From positions 620,001 to 684,000 of the forward strand of contig UEGR01000007.1 in the NCBI GenBank assembly GCA_900465685.1: a stretch of DNA of 64,000 nt. Reading direction: 5' to 3'. Positions 17,680-26,980 of this stretch are shown one piece after another. A program made the translations under genes and the position numbers. Numbering within the stretch: the stretch's first letter is position 1; each line of letters opens with the position of its first letter. The notes below the pieces were generated by a model. That model was not told the DNA's origin. It ran no database searches and saw only the letters and a list, made by a program, of their open reading frames with translations. Origin of the DNA: Hyphomicrobiales bacterium. Lineage in GTDB: Bacteria > Pseudomonadota > Alphaproteobacteria > Rhizobiales > Rhizobiaceae.

Positions 17680-18627
17680 TCAGGCTCTCGGATGCGCCTT
17701 GTCATAAACTTCCAGCAACCGCTCCGTATCCACGCCGGTATAGATCTGGGTGGTGGACAGGCTGGCATGGCCAAGCAGTTCCTGAATGGTGCGCAGATCA
17801 CCGCCGCGGCCCAACAGATGGGTGGCGAAGGAGTGGCGTAGAGCATGCGGCGTGGCGCTGTCCGGTAGACCGAGCCCGGCGCGCAATTTCTGCATTTCGC
17901 GCTGGATGATGGCGGCATGAAGCTCGCCGCCTTTCGCACCGCGAAACAGCGGCTTGTCGGCAGAGAGATCATAGGGGCATAGCGCGCGATATTGCGCGAC
18001 GGCGCGATGGATAATCGGCAGCAGGGGCACAAGCCGGGACTTGTTGCCCTTGCCTGTTATGGTGATCGAAAGCGCGGAACTGTCGGACAGCGCATCGCCT
18101 TTGAGGCCAAGAGCCTCGGAAATGCGCAGGCCGCAGCCATAGAGCAAGGTGAGCACGGCGGCGTTGCGCGCCGCGATCCACGGTTCCTCGGCCATCTGGC
18201 CATCGGCAGCGACCACACGGCGGGCATCGTCTGCGGTCAACGGTTTCGGCAGTGATTTTGGCTGGCGGGGCGCGCGCATGGCGCTTGCGCCTGCGGCATT
18301 GGCCAGACCGCGCTTTTCCAGATGGCGCAGCAGGGAGCGTATACCGGCCAGACCGCGCCCAAGGGTGCGCGCGCCTGCGCCATCATTGCGGCGGCTGGCG
18401 AGGAACGAGCGCAGATCGGCAACGCGCAGGCTACTTACATCTTTCAGCGAGGGCGGTTCGCCCAGATGTCCGGTGAGGAAATTGAGAAATTGCCGCGAGT
18501 CGCGCTCATAGGCTTCGACGGTGTTTTCAGAAAGGCGGCGCGTATCCTTCAATGTCTTCAGCCATTCCTCACGCGCAGCTGCAAGGTCTGCACGGGCGGG
18601 AATCAGGAATTCGCCATTCATCGCCAT
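17680..18627 (-). CDS. xerC: Tyrosine recombinase XerC
   Basis: Site-specific recombinase that, with XerD, resolves chromosome dimers at dif during division. The 315-residue protein has the N-terminal SAM-like core-binding domain (REEWLKTLKDTRRLSENTVEAY) and the C-terminal catalytic domain. That domain contains YGCGLRISEALGL (first Arg), HALRHSFATHLL (His and second Arg), LGHASLSTTQIYT (second His and the nucleophilic Tyr). The start at 18627 (MAMNGEFLIP) gives the normal length; an open frame extends 33 codons further but has no family similarity there. The phage integrases it could be confused with are rarely located beside rimM/trmD. Confidence 0.9.
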   Translation of the reverse strand: MAMNGEFLIPARADLAAAREEWLKTLKDTRRLSENTVEAYERDSRQFLNFLTGHLGEPPSLKDVSSLRVADLRSFLASRRNDGAGARTLGRGLAGIRSLLRHLEKRGLANAAGASAMRAPRQPKSLPKPLTADDARRVVAADGQMAEEPWIAARNAAVLTLLYGCGLRISEALGLKGDALSDSSALSITITGKGNKSRLVPLLPIIHRAVAQYRALCPYDLSADKPLFRGAKGGELHAAIIQREMQKLRAGLGLPDSATPHALRHSFATHLLGRGGDLRTIQELLGHASLSTTQIYTGVDTERLLEVYDKAHPRA

Positions 18628-18836
18628 CTTGAAATCTACCGGTTGAAGTTTCGGCTGATAGTTTGTCAGGGAGAGGTTACTGGCTGGTTGCCATAGTGTG
18701 TTTGGCAGCCAGATTGACGGAACCAAGCATTTTTCTTGGCGTTTCGGTGTTAATTCGCTAAGCGATAAAGCTAATCAGCAGCGCATATCGGTCTCACTGT
18801 CGGGGCGATGTGCCCGAATCCAGATCAGGGGCAACC

Positions 18837-19415
18837 ATGCCACGTCCAGAAAATCCGATTCAGCTCGCCATCGTCGGTGCCGCCCATGGCATTCGTGGTG
18901 AGGTCAGAATCAAGACATTCACCGAAGACCCGCTTTCAATTGGCGATTATGGCCTGCTTTATGATGAGCAGGGTAAGGGCTATGAAGTTCTTGAAGCCCG
19001 GGCCGCCAAGACGGTTGTGATTGTGCGCTTCAAGGGCGTCAACGACCGCAACGCCGCCGAGGCGCTGAATGGTACTGCGCTTTACATCGACCGTTCGCAA
19101 TTGTCGGATGACGATCTCGAAGACGACGAGTTCTTTCAGACCGACCTGATCGGTCTTGCGGCAATCGATGCCGAGGGCAAGAGCTATGGCGTTGTGAGCG
19201 CGGTGTTCGATTTCGGTGGTGGCGACCTCATCGAGCTGAGCGAGAAGGGCAAGCGCCCGATGCTCATTCCCTTCACCGAAGCGGCTGTACCGGAGATCGA
19301 CTTCGAAAAAGGCACCCTGCTGGTGGAGCCGTTCGCGGCAGGCCTGATCCCCGATGAAAATGACAATCCGCTGAAGGGTGGTCATCAACAGAAGAAGCGA
19401 CCGAAGAAGTCATGA
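18837..19415 (+). CDS. rimM: Ribosome maturation factor RimM
   Basis: 16S rRNA processing factor acting on the 30S head. The 192-residue product has the N-terminal RimM domain ([21 protein letters not shown], residues about 6-26) and the C-terminal PRC-barrel part ([20 protein letters not shown]...). It ends in a short lysine-rich tail. The start at 18837 follows AGGGG and gives the canonical beginning. Its stop overlaps the trmD start (ATGA). Unlike the usual rpsP-rimM-trmD-rplS order, rpsP is not upstream here; xerC is, divergently. Confidence 0.93.
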   Translation: MPRPENPIQLAIVGAAHGIRGEVRIKTFTEDPLSIGDYGLLYDEQGKGYEVLEARAAKTVVIVRFKGVNDRNAAEALNGTALYIDRSQLSDDDLEDDEFFQTDLIGLAAIDAEGKSYGVVSAVFDFGGGDLIELSEKGKRPMLIPFTEAAVPEIDFEKGTLLVEPFAAGLIPDENDNPLKGGHQQKKRPKKS

Positions 19416-20152
19416 CCGACGAATCTTCGGAACAGAGCGCAGCAGACCACGAAGCAGGGTTTTTCCATGCTTCTGTGCTGACGCTCTATCCGGAAATGTT
19501 TCCGGGGCCGCTTGGCGTTTCACTGGCCGGCAAGGCGCTTGCCGAGGCGAAATGGCAGCTCGATACGGTGCAGATTCGCGATTTTGCCGAAGGCAGGCAT
19601 CGCATGGTCGATGACACGCCGTCGGGTGGTGGCGCGGGTATGGTGATGAAGCCCGATGTGATTGCGCGGGCGCTCGATTCCGTTGCCGATGATCGCCCGA
19701 TGCTGCTGATGACCCCGCGCGGTGCACCGCTGACGCAGAAACGCGTGCGCGAGCTTGCAGCCGGGCCGGGCGCGATCATTCTGTGCGGACGCTTTGAAGG
19801 CGTGGATGAACGCGTGATTGAAGCGCGCCAACTCGAGGAAGTCTCGATCGGCGATTATATTCTTTCGGGCGGCGAGACGGCGGCCATCGTGCTGCTGGAT
19901 GCCGTGGTGCGCCTGTTGCCGGGCGTGATGGGCAATCAGCAATCGGGCGAAACGGAAAGTTTTGAGACCGGGCTGCTCGAACATCCGCATTATACGCGTC
20001 CGCAGGTCTGGGAAGACAGGTCTATCCCCGATGTTCTGACATCCGGCAATCATGGCGCCATCGACAAGTGGCGGCATGCGCAGGCCGAGCGGATCACCCG
20101 GGAACGTCGGCCTGATCTCTGGGATGCCTATCAGGAGACAAAACGCAAATGA
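19412..20152 (+). CDS. trmD: tRNA (guanine-N1)-methyltransferase TrmD
   Basis: SAM-dependent methylation of G37 in tRNAs with G36, which prevents +1 frameshifting. The family signatures of the SPOUT knot are [36 protein letters not shown] and [13 protein letters not shown]. At 246 residues it carries an N-terminal extension of about 18 residues before [15 protein letters not shown]. It overlaps rimM and the next small gene by four bases each (ATGA), so the three are coupled. Confidence 0.96.
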   Translation: MTDESSEQSAADHEAGFFHASVLTLYPEMFPGPLGVSLAGKALAEAKWQLDTVQIRDFAEGRHRMVDDTPSGGGAGMVMKPDVIARALDSVADDRPMLLMTPRGAPLTQKRVRELAAGPGAIILCGRFEGVDERVIEARQLEEVSIGDYILSGGETAAIVLLDAVVRLLPGVMGNQQSGETESFETGLLEHPHYTRPQVWEDRSIPDVLTSGNHGAIDKWRHAQAERITRERRPDLWDAYQETKRK

Positions 20153-20499
20153 ATCTGATCCAGCGCCTTGAAAGCCTGTCCCTCGCGCTTCTGGCGCTCG
20201 GAGCCTACTGGGTGAGTGGAGCAAGCTGGTGGCTTTTTGCCATACTGGTTCTGGCGCCGGATTTGTCGTTCTTTGCCTATATGAAGGGACCGCGCACCGG
20301 TGCGGTTGTCTATAATATCGCCCATAGCTGGATCGGTGTGGTTCTGCTGGCCGTGTTTGGCTGGGCAATGAACTGGCAGATTTGCATCGCCATGGCGCTG
20401 ATCTGGGCCGTGCATATCGGCATCGACCGCGCGCTGGGCTTTGGTCTCAAATATGGATCGGGCTTTCAGGATACGCATCTGGGCCGTATCGGCAAATAG
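20149..20499 (+). CDS. DUF4260 membrane protein
   Basis: A 116-residue protein with about four short hydrophobic segments ([67 protein letters not shown]) matching the DUF4260 pattern, including [21 protein letters not shown] and the final [14 protein letters not shown]. Function is unknown for the family. Its ATG overlaps the trmD stop, which ties its translation to tRNA methylation in this lineage. Confidence 0.8.
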   Translation: MNLIQRLESLSLALLALGAYWVSGASWWLFAILVLAPDLSFFAYMKGPRTGAVVYNIAHSWIGVVLLAVFGWAMNWQICIAMALIWAVHIGIDRALGFGLKYGSGFQDTHLGRIGK

Positions 20500-20502
20500 A
20501 TG

Positions 20503-20530
20503 AAAATGCCCGGTTTTCACCGGGCATTTT
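20503..20530. terminator. Bidirectional terminator
   Basis: AAAATGCCCGGT (20503-20514) and ACCGGGCATTTT (20519-20530) form a perfect 12-bp stem with a TTTC loop. It separates the convergent DUF4260 and NCS1 permease genes and has T-runs on both strands. Confidence 0.9.
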
Positions 20531-20533
20531 GTT

Positions 20534-21994
20534 TCAAGCATGCTGCTTTGCGGATGCGTGAGCCTGCGCTTCCGGCCTGCGGAGTATGAAATAGACGCCG
20601 CCGCCAATGCCGACGCCGAAGAACCAGCCATAGGTTCCCCACCAGTCCGGCAGAAGACTGGTGGCCATCGGCAGGACAGACGAGAACAGAGCGCCAATCG
20701 CAAAGGCGATGAAAGCCTTGACGTGCCAGCCGTTCTGGAAGCGGAACTCGCCATTCTCCTGATAAAGATCGGCGACATTCAACTGTCCGCGACGCAGCAG
20801 ATAATAGTCGACCATCATGATCCCGAAGATCGGCCCCATGGTGGAACCCAGGAAATTGACGAAATGTGCAGCGCCGGTTTCCCATGGCGCGAACGGATAG
20901 AGGATCAGCGCGATAAGCGCCGCAACGACGCCGCCCCGCTTGAAAGAAACCTTTTGCGGAAATGTGTTCGAGAAGTCGAAGGCTGCGGAAACGAAGTTTG
21001 CAACCACATTGATGCCGAGCGTGGCGACAGTGAATGTCAGCGCGGCCAGAAGCGCCAGGAACCAGCTGTCGAACTTTGCCGAAATCTGGTCGGGGTGCAG
21101 CAGCACTTCACCATAAACGGTGAATGCGGCGGTGGTCGTGACACCGGCAACGAGGCAGAAGGCCAGAAGATTGACCGGCAGGCCCCATAGATTGCCGCGC
21201 CGCAGTGCCGCTTCATCCTTGGCATAGCGTGAGAAGTCGCAGAAATTGAGATAAAGTGCTGCGAAATAGGTGATCCAGGTGGCGGCGACCGCTGCCAGCG
21301 CGGCGATGGAACCCGGCTCGCCGGATACGCCAGCGTCCCTTGTCTTCTCCAGCAGAATATCGCGCGGGATTTCGCTGCCAAAGGAGAATGTACCAGCCTT
21401 GATGATCAGATAGACGGCCAGAATGAGCATCATGATCCAGACAGCCGGACCCGCCCAATCCTGAAAGCGGCGCACCGTTTCCATGCCGCGTTGGATGATC
21501 AGCAACTGCGCCGCCCAGACCAGTACATAGCAGATGACTTCAAGAGTGGAGTGGCCGAGCAAATGGCTGTTCTGGTGGAAGGCCAGCATGCTGTCATTGC
21601 GGATCAGCAGCGCAACGAGCGCGCCAGAGGCCGCTGCCGTCTGCGCGCCATACCAGAAGCAGGCGACGACGCCGCGCACGAGCGCCGGAAAATTCGCGCC
21701 GAATGTGCCGAAAGACGCGCGCGCCAGCACCGGAAATGGCACACCTGTCCGCACGCCCGCATTGCCGACGAGGCTCATCAGGAAGAAGATCACCAGTGAG
21801 CCAAGGCCGATGGCAATGATAAAGTTCAGAAAGCTGCCGCAAAGCAGAAAAAGGCTTGCAGCAAGATAATAGCCCCAAAGACTATGGACGTCCGATGTCC
21901 AGACGTTGAAAATACTGAAAGCGCCCCATTTGCGTTCGACAGCAGGCGCCAGATCCTCATTATACAATGAGGGTGACGGTTGTTTGATAGTCAT
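20534..21994 (-). CDS. NCS1 family nucleobase/cation symporter
   Basis: A 486-residue permease of the nucleobase:cation symporter-1 family (cytosine, uracil, allantoin, hydantoin, thiamine-type substrates). The N terminus LYNEDLAPAVERKWGAFSIFNVWTSDVHSLWGY is the family signature for helix 1. RTGVPFPVLARASFG is the conserved loop before helix 3, and VACFWYGAQTAAASG and the 10-12 further hydrophobic helices follow. The exact substrate cannot be assigned. It is inserted on the opposite strand between trmD and rplS, which are normally adjacent. The minus-strand start at 21994 has a GGGGA before it. Confidence 0.88.
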   Translation of the reverse strand: MTIKQPSPSLYNEDLAPAVERKWGAFSIFNVWTSDVHSLWGYYLAASLFLLCGSFLNFIIAIGLGSLVIFFLMSLVGNAGVRTGVPFPVLARASFGTFGANFPALVRGVVACFWYGAQTAAASGALVALLIRNDSMLAFHQNSHLLGHSTLEVICYVLVWAAQLLIIQRGMETVRRFQDWAGPAVWIMMLILAVYLIIKAGTFSFGSEIPRDILLEKTRDAGVSGEPGSIAALAAVAATWITYFAALYLNFCDFSRYAKDEAALRRGNLWGLPVNLLAFCLVAGVTTTAAFTVYGEVLLHPDQISAKFDSWFLALLAALTFTVATLGINVVANFVSAAFDFSNTFPQKVSFKRGGVVAALIALILYPFAPWETGAAHFVNFLGSTMGPIFGIMMVDYYLLRRGQLNVADLYQENGEFRFQNGWHVKAFIAFAIGALFSSVLPMATSLLPDWWGTYGWFFGVGIGGGVYFILRRPEAQAHASAKQHA

Positions 21995-22323
21995 ATTGTC
22001 CCCATTTTAGCTTTATGCTTTTTTAGATTGCTTGCGTGTGAAGCATTTATTTTTGCAATATTTCTGACATAGTCGCTTGCGGCTGGCTATTAAAAATTCT
22101 GACAGGGCGTGACAAACCCCTCGCAATGCTGTATTGGCGCGTCTGTTCGGGGGAACCCGACATTGCAATACCTCGTTCGGGCCAAGCCCGAGACGTCCGT
22201 AAACCAATAAATGGTGTACCGCTCCTGCCTGATATTGAAGGCATAGCCGCAAGGCCAAGGATTGCTTGGCGGCAAGTGCAGAGCGCTCTGACTGTTTGAA
22301 AAGAACATAGAAGGAGTCAGACG
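21995..22323. promoter_or_regulatory. Divergent region between NCS1 permease and rplS
   Basis: About 330 bases with no gene. The NCS1-proximal part is AT-rich. The rplS-proximal part contains small stems, such as TTCGGGC/GCCCGAG near 22170-22190 and GCCAA/TTGGC near 22250-22265. These could belong to an rplS leader, but I recognise no described leader family. The promoter for rplS should be here because trmD transcription is stopped at 20503-20530. Confidence 0.35.
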
Positions 22324-22761
22324 ATGACCGACATCATTCGTCAGCTTGAAGCCGAACAGGCAGCAAAGATCGAAGAAAAGCGCAAGCTTCCAGATTTCCA
22401 GCCGGGCGACACGGTTCGCGTTCAGGTTCGCGTTACCGAAGGTACGCGTACCCGCGTGCAGGCCTATGAAGGCGTCTGCATCGCTCGTTCGGGCGCTGGC
22501 CTCAACGAAAACTTCACCGTTCGCAAGATTTCGTACGGCGAAGGCGTAGAGCGCGTATTCCCGGTTTACTCGCCGATCGTTGAAGGCGTTGAGCTGGTTC
22601 GCCGCGGTAAGGTCCGTCGCGCCAAGCTTTACTACCTGCGTGGCCTCACCGGTAAGGCTGCCCGTATTTCTGAAAAGAAAGACAACCGCACCAAGGCTGA
22701 GCGCGAAGCTGACAAGGCTGCCGCTGCCAAGGCCGAAGCTGCCAAGACCGCTGCTGAATAA
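22324..22761 (+). CDS. rplS: 50S ribosomal protein L19
   Basis: Ribosomal protein at the 30S-50S interface. The 145-residue product carries the L19 core ([36 protein letters not shown], then [37 protein letters not shown]) plus a lysine/alanine-rich C-terminal tail of about 25 residues common in Rhizobiales. AAGGAG precedes the ATG. It has its own terminator, so here it forms a monocistronic unit. Confidence 0.97.
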   Translation: MTDIIRQLEAEQAAKIEEKRKLPDFQPGDTVRVQVRVTEGTRTRVQAYEGVCIARSGAGLNENFTVRKISYGEGVERVFPVYSPIVEGVELVRRGKVRRAKLYYLRGLTGKAARISEKKDNRTKAEREADKAAAAKAEAAKTAAE

Positions 22762-22781
22762 GTTTCAGTCAGAGATCTTTG

Positions 22782-22812
22782 AAAAAGGCGGCCTGTGGCC
22801 GCCTTTTTTATT
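22782..22812 (+). terminator. rplS terminator
   Basis: AAAAAGGCGGCC (22782-22793) and GGCCGCCTTTTT (22797-22808) form a 12-bp stem with a three-base loop and a strong T-run. Confidence 0.92.
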
Positions 22813-22904
22813 TGCCAAATGCACCGCGACACATAATATCAGGCATAATTCTGCCCGCTTTGCGCAAGATTGTTACTGCGACACCCTGTTGCGGTTTCAG
22901 TTTC

Positions 22905-22933
22905 TTGACGAAACGCGACGGCAGGTGCATATG
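22905..22933 (+). promoter_or_regulatory. Candidate leuC promoter
   Basis: TTGACG (22905-22910) and CATATG (22928-22933) are separated by 17 bases, about 40 bases before the leuC ATG. The -35 is good and the -10 fair. No leader peptide rich in leucine codons is apparent in this short interval. Confidence 0.5.
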
Positions 22934-22971
22934 ACAGGCCAAATTAAGAACCGTTCAAAGGAACTCTCGCA

Positions 22972-24381
22972 ATGAGCGCGCCGCGTACACTTTATGACAA
23001 GATCTGGGACGACCATGTAGTGGATCAGCAGGAAGATGGTACCTGCCTCCTTTATATTGATCGCCATCTTGTGCACGAAGTGACGAGCCCGCAGGCTTTC
23101 GAAGGCCTGCGCATGGCTGGCCGTCCGGTGCGCCATCCCGAGAAGACGCTCGCCGTGGTCGATCACAACGTGCCGACTTCGAAAGATCGCGTTAACGGCA
23201 TCAAGAACGAAGAAAGCCGCATTCAGGTTGAGGCTCTCGCCAAGAATGCTGCCGATTTCAACGTCGAATATTATTCCGAACGCGATCGCCGTCAGGGCGT
23301 CGTGCACATCGTTGGACCGGAACAGGGCTTCACCCTGCCGGGCATGACGATTGTCTGCGGCGATAGCCACACCTCGACCCATGGCGCATTCGGTTCGCTG
23401 GCGCATGGTATCGGTACGTCGGAAGTCGAGCATGTGCTCGCAACCCAGACGCTGATCCAGAAGAAAGCCAAGAACATGCTGGTGCGTGTCGATGGTGAAC
23501 TGGCTCCCGGCGTCACCGCCAAGGACATCACGCTCGCCATCATCGGTGAAATCGGTACTGCAGGCGGCACCGGCTACGTGATCGAATATGCGGGCAGCGC
23601 CATTCGCTCGCTGTCGATGGAAGGTCGCATGACCGTCTGCAACATGTCGATTGAAGGTGGCGCACGCGCTGGTCTGATCGCTCCGGACGAAACGACCTTC
23701 GCCTATGTGCAGGACAAGCCGCGCGCGCCGAAGGGTGAAGCGCTGGAACAGGCTATCGGCTACTGGAAGACGTTGCATTCGGATGAAGGTGCGCATTTCG
23801 ACAAGATCGTCGAGCTGGATGCCGCCAAGATTTCGCCGGTCGTCTCCTGGGGCTCTTCGCCGGAAGACGTTGTTTTCGTCACCGACATCGTTCCGAATCC
23901 GGACGAGATTAAGGACGAGACCAAGCGTGCATCGAAGTGGCGTGCGCTCGACTATATGGGTCTGAAGCCGGGCACCAAGATGACCGACATCAAGATCGAC
24001 CGCGTCTTCATCGGTTCCTGCACCAATGGTCGTATCGAAGATCTGCGCGACGCAGCGCGTATGGCCGCTGGCAAGAAGGTTGCCGATGGCGTCAACGCGA
24101 TGATCGTGCCGGGTTCGGGTCTCGTGAAGGAACAGGCGGAAGCTGAAGGCCTCGACAAGATCTTCATCGAAGCGGGTTTCGACTGGCGCGAGCCGGGCTG
24201 CTCCATGTGCCTTGCGATGAATGACGATCGTCTGAAGCCGGGTGAACGTTGCGCTTCGACCTCGAACCGTAACTTCGAAGGCCGTCAGGGCTTCAAGGGC
24301 CGCACCCATCTCGTATCGCCAGCCATGGCTGCCGCTGCTGCGATTGCCGGTCACTTCGTCGACATTCGCGACTGGAACTGA
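22972..24381 (+). CDS. leuC: 3-isopropylmalate dehydratase large subunit
   Basis: Aconitase-family subunit that isomerises 2- to 3-isopropylmalate in leucine synthesis. The 4Fe-4S ligands are C350 (GSCTNGR), C410 and C413 (GCSMC). The N terminus [13 protein letters not shown] and the block [26 protein letters not shown] are diagnostic. It has 469 residues. AAAGGAACTC precedes the ATG. leuD and leuB are not in the window: the gene stands alone between its own promoter and terminator, a split arrangement that I recall for Brucella. Confidence 0.97.
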   Translation: MSAPRTLYDKIWDDHVVDQQEDGTCLLYIDRHLVHEVTSPQAFEGLRMAGRPVRHPEKTLAVVDHNVPTSKDRVNGIKNEESRIQVEALAKNAADFNVEYYSERDRRQGVVHIVGPEQGFTLPGMTIVCGDSHTSTHGAFGSLAHGIGTSEVEHVLATQTLIQKKAKNMLVRVDGELAPGVTAKDITLAIIGEIGTAGGTGYVIEYAGSAIRSLSMEGRMTVCNMSIEGGARAGLIAPDETTFAYVQDKPRAPKGEALEQAIGYWKTLHSDEGAHFDKIVELDAAKISPVVSWGSSPEDVVFVTDIVPNPDEIKDETKRASKWRALDYMGLKPGTKMTDIKIDRVFIGSCTNGRIEDLRDAARMAAGKKVADGVNAMIVPGSGLVKEQAEAEGLDKIFIEAGFDWREPGCSMCLAMNDDRLKPGERCASTSNRNFEGRQGFKGRTHLVSPAMAAAAAIAGHFVDIRDWN

Positions 24382-24402
24382 GTTCCGTAAGACACCGATT
24401 TG

Positions 24403-24436
24403 AAAAAGCCGCCGGAGCGATCCGGCGGCTTTTTCT
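24403..24436 (+). terminator. leuC terminator
   Basis: AAAAAGCCGCCGGA (24403-24416) and TCCGGCGGCTTTTT (24421-24434) form a 14-bp stem with a GCGA tetraloop and T-run. Confidence 0.93.
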
Positions 24437-24479
24437 TTATGCTCTGTTCTAAATAGAAATATCGAAAACAAATGCCTTA

Positions 24480-24546
24480 AACAGCACTGCTCTTATGAGC
24501 TTCTTCATGGTTTCCCCGCATATTCCATGTATATGCAAGTGCTGTT
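24480..24546. promoter_or_regulatory. Nested inverted repeats before the diguanylate cyclase gene
   Basis: AACAGCACT (24480-24488) is inverted as AGTGCTGTT (24538-24546). Inside lies GCATAT (24518-24523) inverted as ATATGC (24531-24536). The set ends about 48 bases before the GGDEF gene. It could be an operator or leader structure; nothing identifies the regulator. Confidence 0.4.
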
Positions 24547-24593
24547 AGATTAGTGTTTTCTTATTTGACGCGCTTCGAACGGAAAAGGCATTC

Positions 24594-25814
24594 ATGGGCG
24601 GAGCCGATTTCATTCTCATCATCAACATGACCGTATCCGGTCTGTTTGCCTTCGCGTTTTTCGGCATTGCCGTTTACGCGCAAGGCAATGCGGCTGCGCG
24701 CGTCTTCGCGATGGGCTTCGTTTTTGCGATGCTTTATTTCCTGACCGAGCTGGCGATGCCGTCCATGCCAAGCCCGCGTCTTGGCTATATGCTCGCCTTC
24801 GCGACCTATCTGATGACGCTGGTTTGCCTCGTCATCGGGCTGGCGCGCATGTATGTCGCTCCGGTGCCGTGGAAGATGCTCGGCCTGCTTGTGTTTCTTT
24901 CGCTGGTGATGATTTACGCCATTTACGGCATTGCGCGCAGCAGCTGGGCGGGTTTGTTTCTCTATCAGACGCCTTATTTTCTGGCCTTGGCGCTTGCCGT
25001 CTGGGTTATCCTGCGTTTCAGCAGGCGTGGTGCCGTCGATATGATGATGGCCGCGCTCTTTGCTTTGAGTGCGCTACATTTTCTCTTGAAACCCGTGCTC
25101 GCCGATGTGTCAGGTGGGGCGGGCAGCGAGCCGAACGATTATGTGAACACGGCCTATGCGCTTTTTGCCCAGTCGATTGGCGCAGGTCTATCGGTCGCGG
25201 CGGGGCTGCTGTTGCTGTTGAGCCTGATGCGTGAACTGCTTTCGGACATGACTATCCGTTCGGAAACGGATGAGCTGTCGGCCCTGCTCAATCGCCGTGG
25301 CTTTGCGTTGCGGGCGGAAGCGGCCATCGATAAATCGAAGCGGTCGCGGCAGGCCTTGTCGCTCGTGGTTTGCGATATCGACTATTTCAAATTGATAAAT
25401 GACAATTACGGCCATGCGCTGGGCGACCGTGTCATTGCGGCCTTTGCTGCTGAATTGCGCAAGACGGCGGTTGCCCGAGGCGGTTTTGCGGCGCGTATGG
25501 GCGGAGAGGAATTTGCGGTTCTGCTGCCGGGAAACACCATTCAGTCGGCGTCACGCTGTGCCGATGGTATGCGTCTGGCATGCGGCACGATTAAAATTCC
25601 GAGCCATAGTGGCGATATCGATTTCACCGCCAGCTTCGGCGTTGCCGAGATGGAATTCGACGACATGTTTTCCGATCTCTACAAACGGGCTGACGGCGCG
25701 CTGTACGAGGCGAAAAAGGGCGGTCGCAATTGCGTGCGCGCAGCATCGCCGATCATCTCGGATGAGAATGTCGTGGAGTTTCGCCCGTCGGGCTCCGCCC
25801 GCACACGCGGATAA
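24594..25814 (+). CDS. Membrane-anchored diguanylate cyclase
   Basis: A 406-residue protein with an N-terminal membrane part of about seven hydrophobic segments (residues about 7-30, 35-52, 64-85, 93-113, 120-141, 148-168, 190-212) and a C-terminal GGDEF domain (about 215-395). The active site reads MGGEEFAVLLPG (GGEEF at 303-307), and the upstream DIDYFKLINDNYGHALGD metal/substrate block is intact, so it should make cyclic-di-GMP. The inhibitory I-site RxxD, expected five residues before GGEEF, reads RGGF and is therefore degenerate. No EAL domain is present. The sensory input of the membrane part is unknown. Confidence 0.9.
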   Translation: MGGADFILIINMTVSGLFAFAFFGIAVYAQGNAAARVFAMGFVFAMLYFLTELAMPSMPSPRLGYMLAFATYLMTLVCLVIGLARMYVAPVPWKMLGLLVFLSLVMIYAIYGIARSSWAGLFLYQTPYFLALALAVWVILRFSRRGAVDMMMAALFALSALHFLLKPVLADVSGGAGSEPNDYVNTAYALFAQSIGAGLSVAAGLLLLLSLMRELLSDMTIRSETDELSALLNRRGFALRAEAAIDKSKRSRQALSLVVCDIDYFKLINDNYGHALGDRVIAAFAAELRKTAVARGGFAARMGGEEFAVLLPGNTIQSASRCADGMRLACGTIKIPSHSGDIDFTASFGVAEMEFDDMFSDLYKRADGALYEAKKGGRNCVRAASPIISDENVVEFRPSGSARTRG

Positions 25815-25820
25815 TCCGGT

Positions 25821-26186
25821 TCAACAGCCCGGGTGATCCAGAACCGGCGTTTCGCCGCTATCCAGCCCATACATGAATGAGCGCCCGCGCAGAAGAACAG
25901 CGCTTTCACAGCTGCTGTTCGGAGGGCCGACGATATAGGCCACAGCCTTGTCTTGCGGCGCGGTGATGGTCGTCGTGCCCTGCGTCCGGCGCGGCATCTG
26001 CAATGTCGGGTCTTTATGCGCCGCACCAACACGGATGATCTTGGGGCCGCCATCCGCTTTCTGCATGATCAGGTTTCCCGATGCGTCGGCATAGCGCAAT
26101 GTGGTGTCGGCGGATGCCGTCGCGACCCAGCCGGCAAGCGCAAGTGCACATGAAGCTATCAAGGCTGTTCTGTTTCGGTTTGCCAT
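25821..26186 (-). CDS. Small secreted protein of unknown function
   Basis: A 121-residue product with a signal peptide (RTALIASCALALAGWVATASA, cleavage near residue 26) and a short mature domain with DTTLRYADASGNLIMQ. The two mature cysteines, in NSSCESAVL and at the very C-terminal residue, may pair. I do not recognise a family. AAAGGTG precedes the start. It is convergent with the diguanylate cyclase gene, separated by six bases. Confidence 0.65.
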   Translation of the reverse strand: MANRNRTALIASCALALAGWVATASADTTLRYADASGNLIMQKADGGPKIIRVGAAHKDPTLQMPRRTQGTTTITAPQDKAVAYIVGPPNSSCESAVLLRGRSFMYGLDSGETPVLDHPGC

Positions 26187-26359
26187 GGTGCGGTTTCACC
26201 TTTGCCGTCTGACGCAAAAAGAGTTTCCAGATCATCTTAACTCTTTCTTTACCTTTGTCATCGGTGCTGGCTACAATCGGATAAGTCTTTGGACGCAACT
26301 GCTTCGCCGCGTTGTGACCAAAGGCGACTTGAACCGCCCCGAAGGCCAAGGAATGTTCA

Positions 26360-26818
26360 ATGACCAAAGATCATGCCGTCGATATTGCGCATCTTCATCT
26401 TCGTGATGCCCACGAATTTGCGCCGCTGCTTGCCAGCTATGCGCAGGCGCTGAAGCGTGGAGCGCCGCGCCGTCCCGACGATTATTATGCCGAGCATCTT
26501 TTGCAGGACCGCGCCACTGAAATTCTCGGCGCGCGTGTGGACGGGAACCTTGTCGGCTTCGTGATTTTCTACGATCTCCCGGAGCCGGTATCGGGCCTGC
26601 GCGCAGGGCAGGTGGATCATATCTATGTCCATCACGATCACCGGGGCAAAGGCATCGCCAAGGCGCTGATCGACCTGCTTGCCGACAAGGCGGAAGAACG
26701 CAGCTGGTCCAAGCTTGTGCTCAATGCGCCGCGCGTGCCGGAAGACGGTCGCAAGCTCTATGAGCAGATCGCGACGGCGGCTGACTGGTCGAGCTATGTG
26801 ATTCGATTCGGCGCTTGA
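26360..26818 (+). CDS. GNAT family N-acetyltransferase
   Basis: A 152-residue acetyl-CoA-dependent acyltransferase of the GNAT fold. The CoA pyrophosphate-binding motif A is VDHIYVHHDHRGKGIAKALIDLL (R-G-K-G-I-A, near residues 94-101). The N-terminal IAHLHLRDAHEFAPLL and the final ADWSSYVIRFGA complete the domain. The substrate is not predictable. It is a single gene between the secreted protein and the sdh leader, with AAGGAA before the ATG. Confidence 0.85.
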   Translation: MTKDHAVDIAHLHLRDAHEFAPLLASYAQALKRGAPRRPDDYYAEHLLQDRATEILGARVDGNLVGFVIFYDLPEPVSGLRAGQVDHIYVHHDHRGKGIAKALIDLLADKAEERSWSKLVLNAPRVPEDGRKLYEQIATAADWSSYVIRFGA

Positions 26819-26861
26819 TACGCCTTTGCTAAAGTTGATGAATTTACACATGTTTTTCGAA

Positions 26862-26893
26862 ATTGCGGCCTTCAAACGATTGAAGGCCGCAAT
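26862..26893 (+). terminator. Long hairpin after the GNAT gene
   Basis: ATTGCGGCCTTCAA (26862-26875) pairs perfectly with TTGAAGGCCGCAAT (26880-26893) around ACGA, a 14-bp stem. No T-run follows on either strand, so it is a stable structure that may protect or terminate the upstream message. Confidence 0.55.
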
Positions 26894-26951
26894 CACGTGA
26901 ATGTGTCGCAAAGGTGCGACCAATTGTTAGTCTTTTCGTGAAAAAGCTTCT

Positions 26952-26980
26952 TTGACGTGATGGTAAAAGAGCAGTAGAAA
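26952..26980 (+). promoter_or_regulatory. Candidate sdhCDAB promoter
   Basis: TTGACG (26952-26957), a 17-base spacer and TAGAAA (26975-26980). It would give a leader of roughly 200 bases before sdhC. Confidence 0.5.

Noticed and set aside
17680-18627. XerC as a phage or integron integrase marking a mobile island
   Set aside because: Length, domains and neighbourhood are those of housekeeping XerC; no attachment-site repeats, tRNA or phage genes are near.
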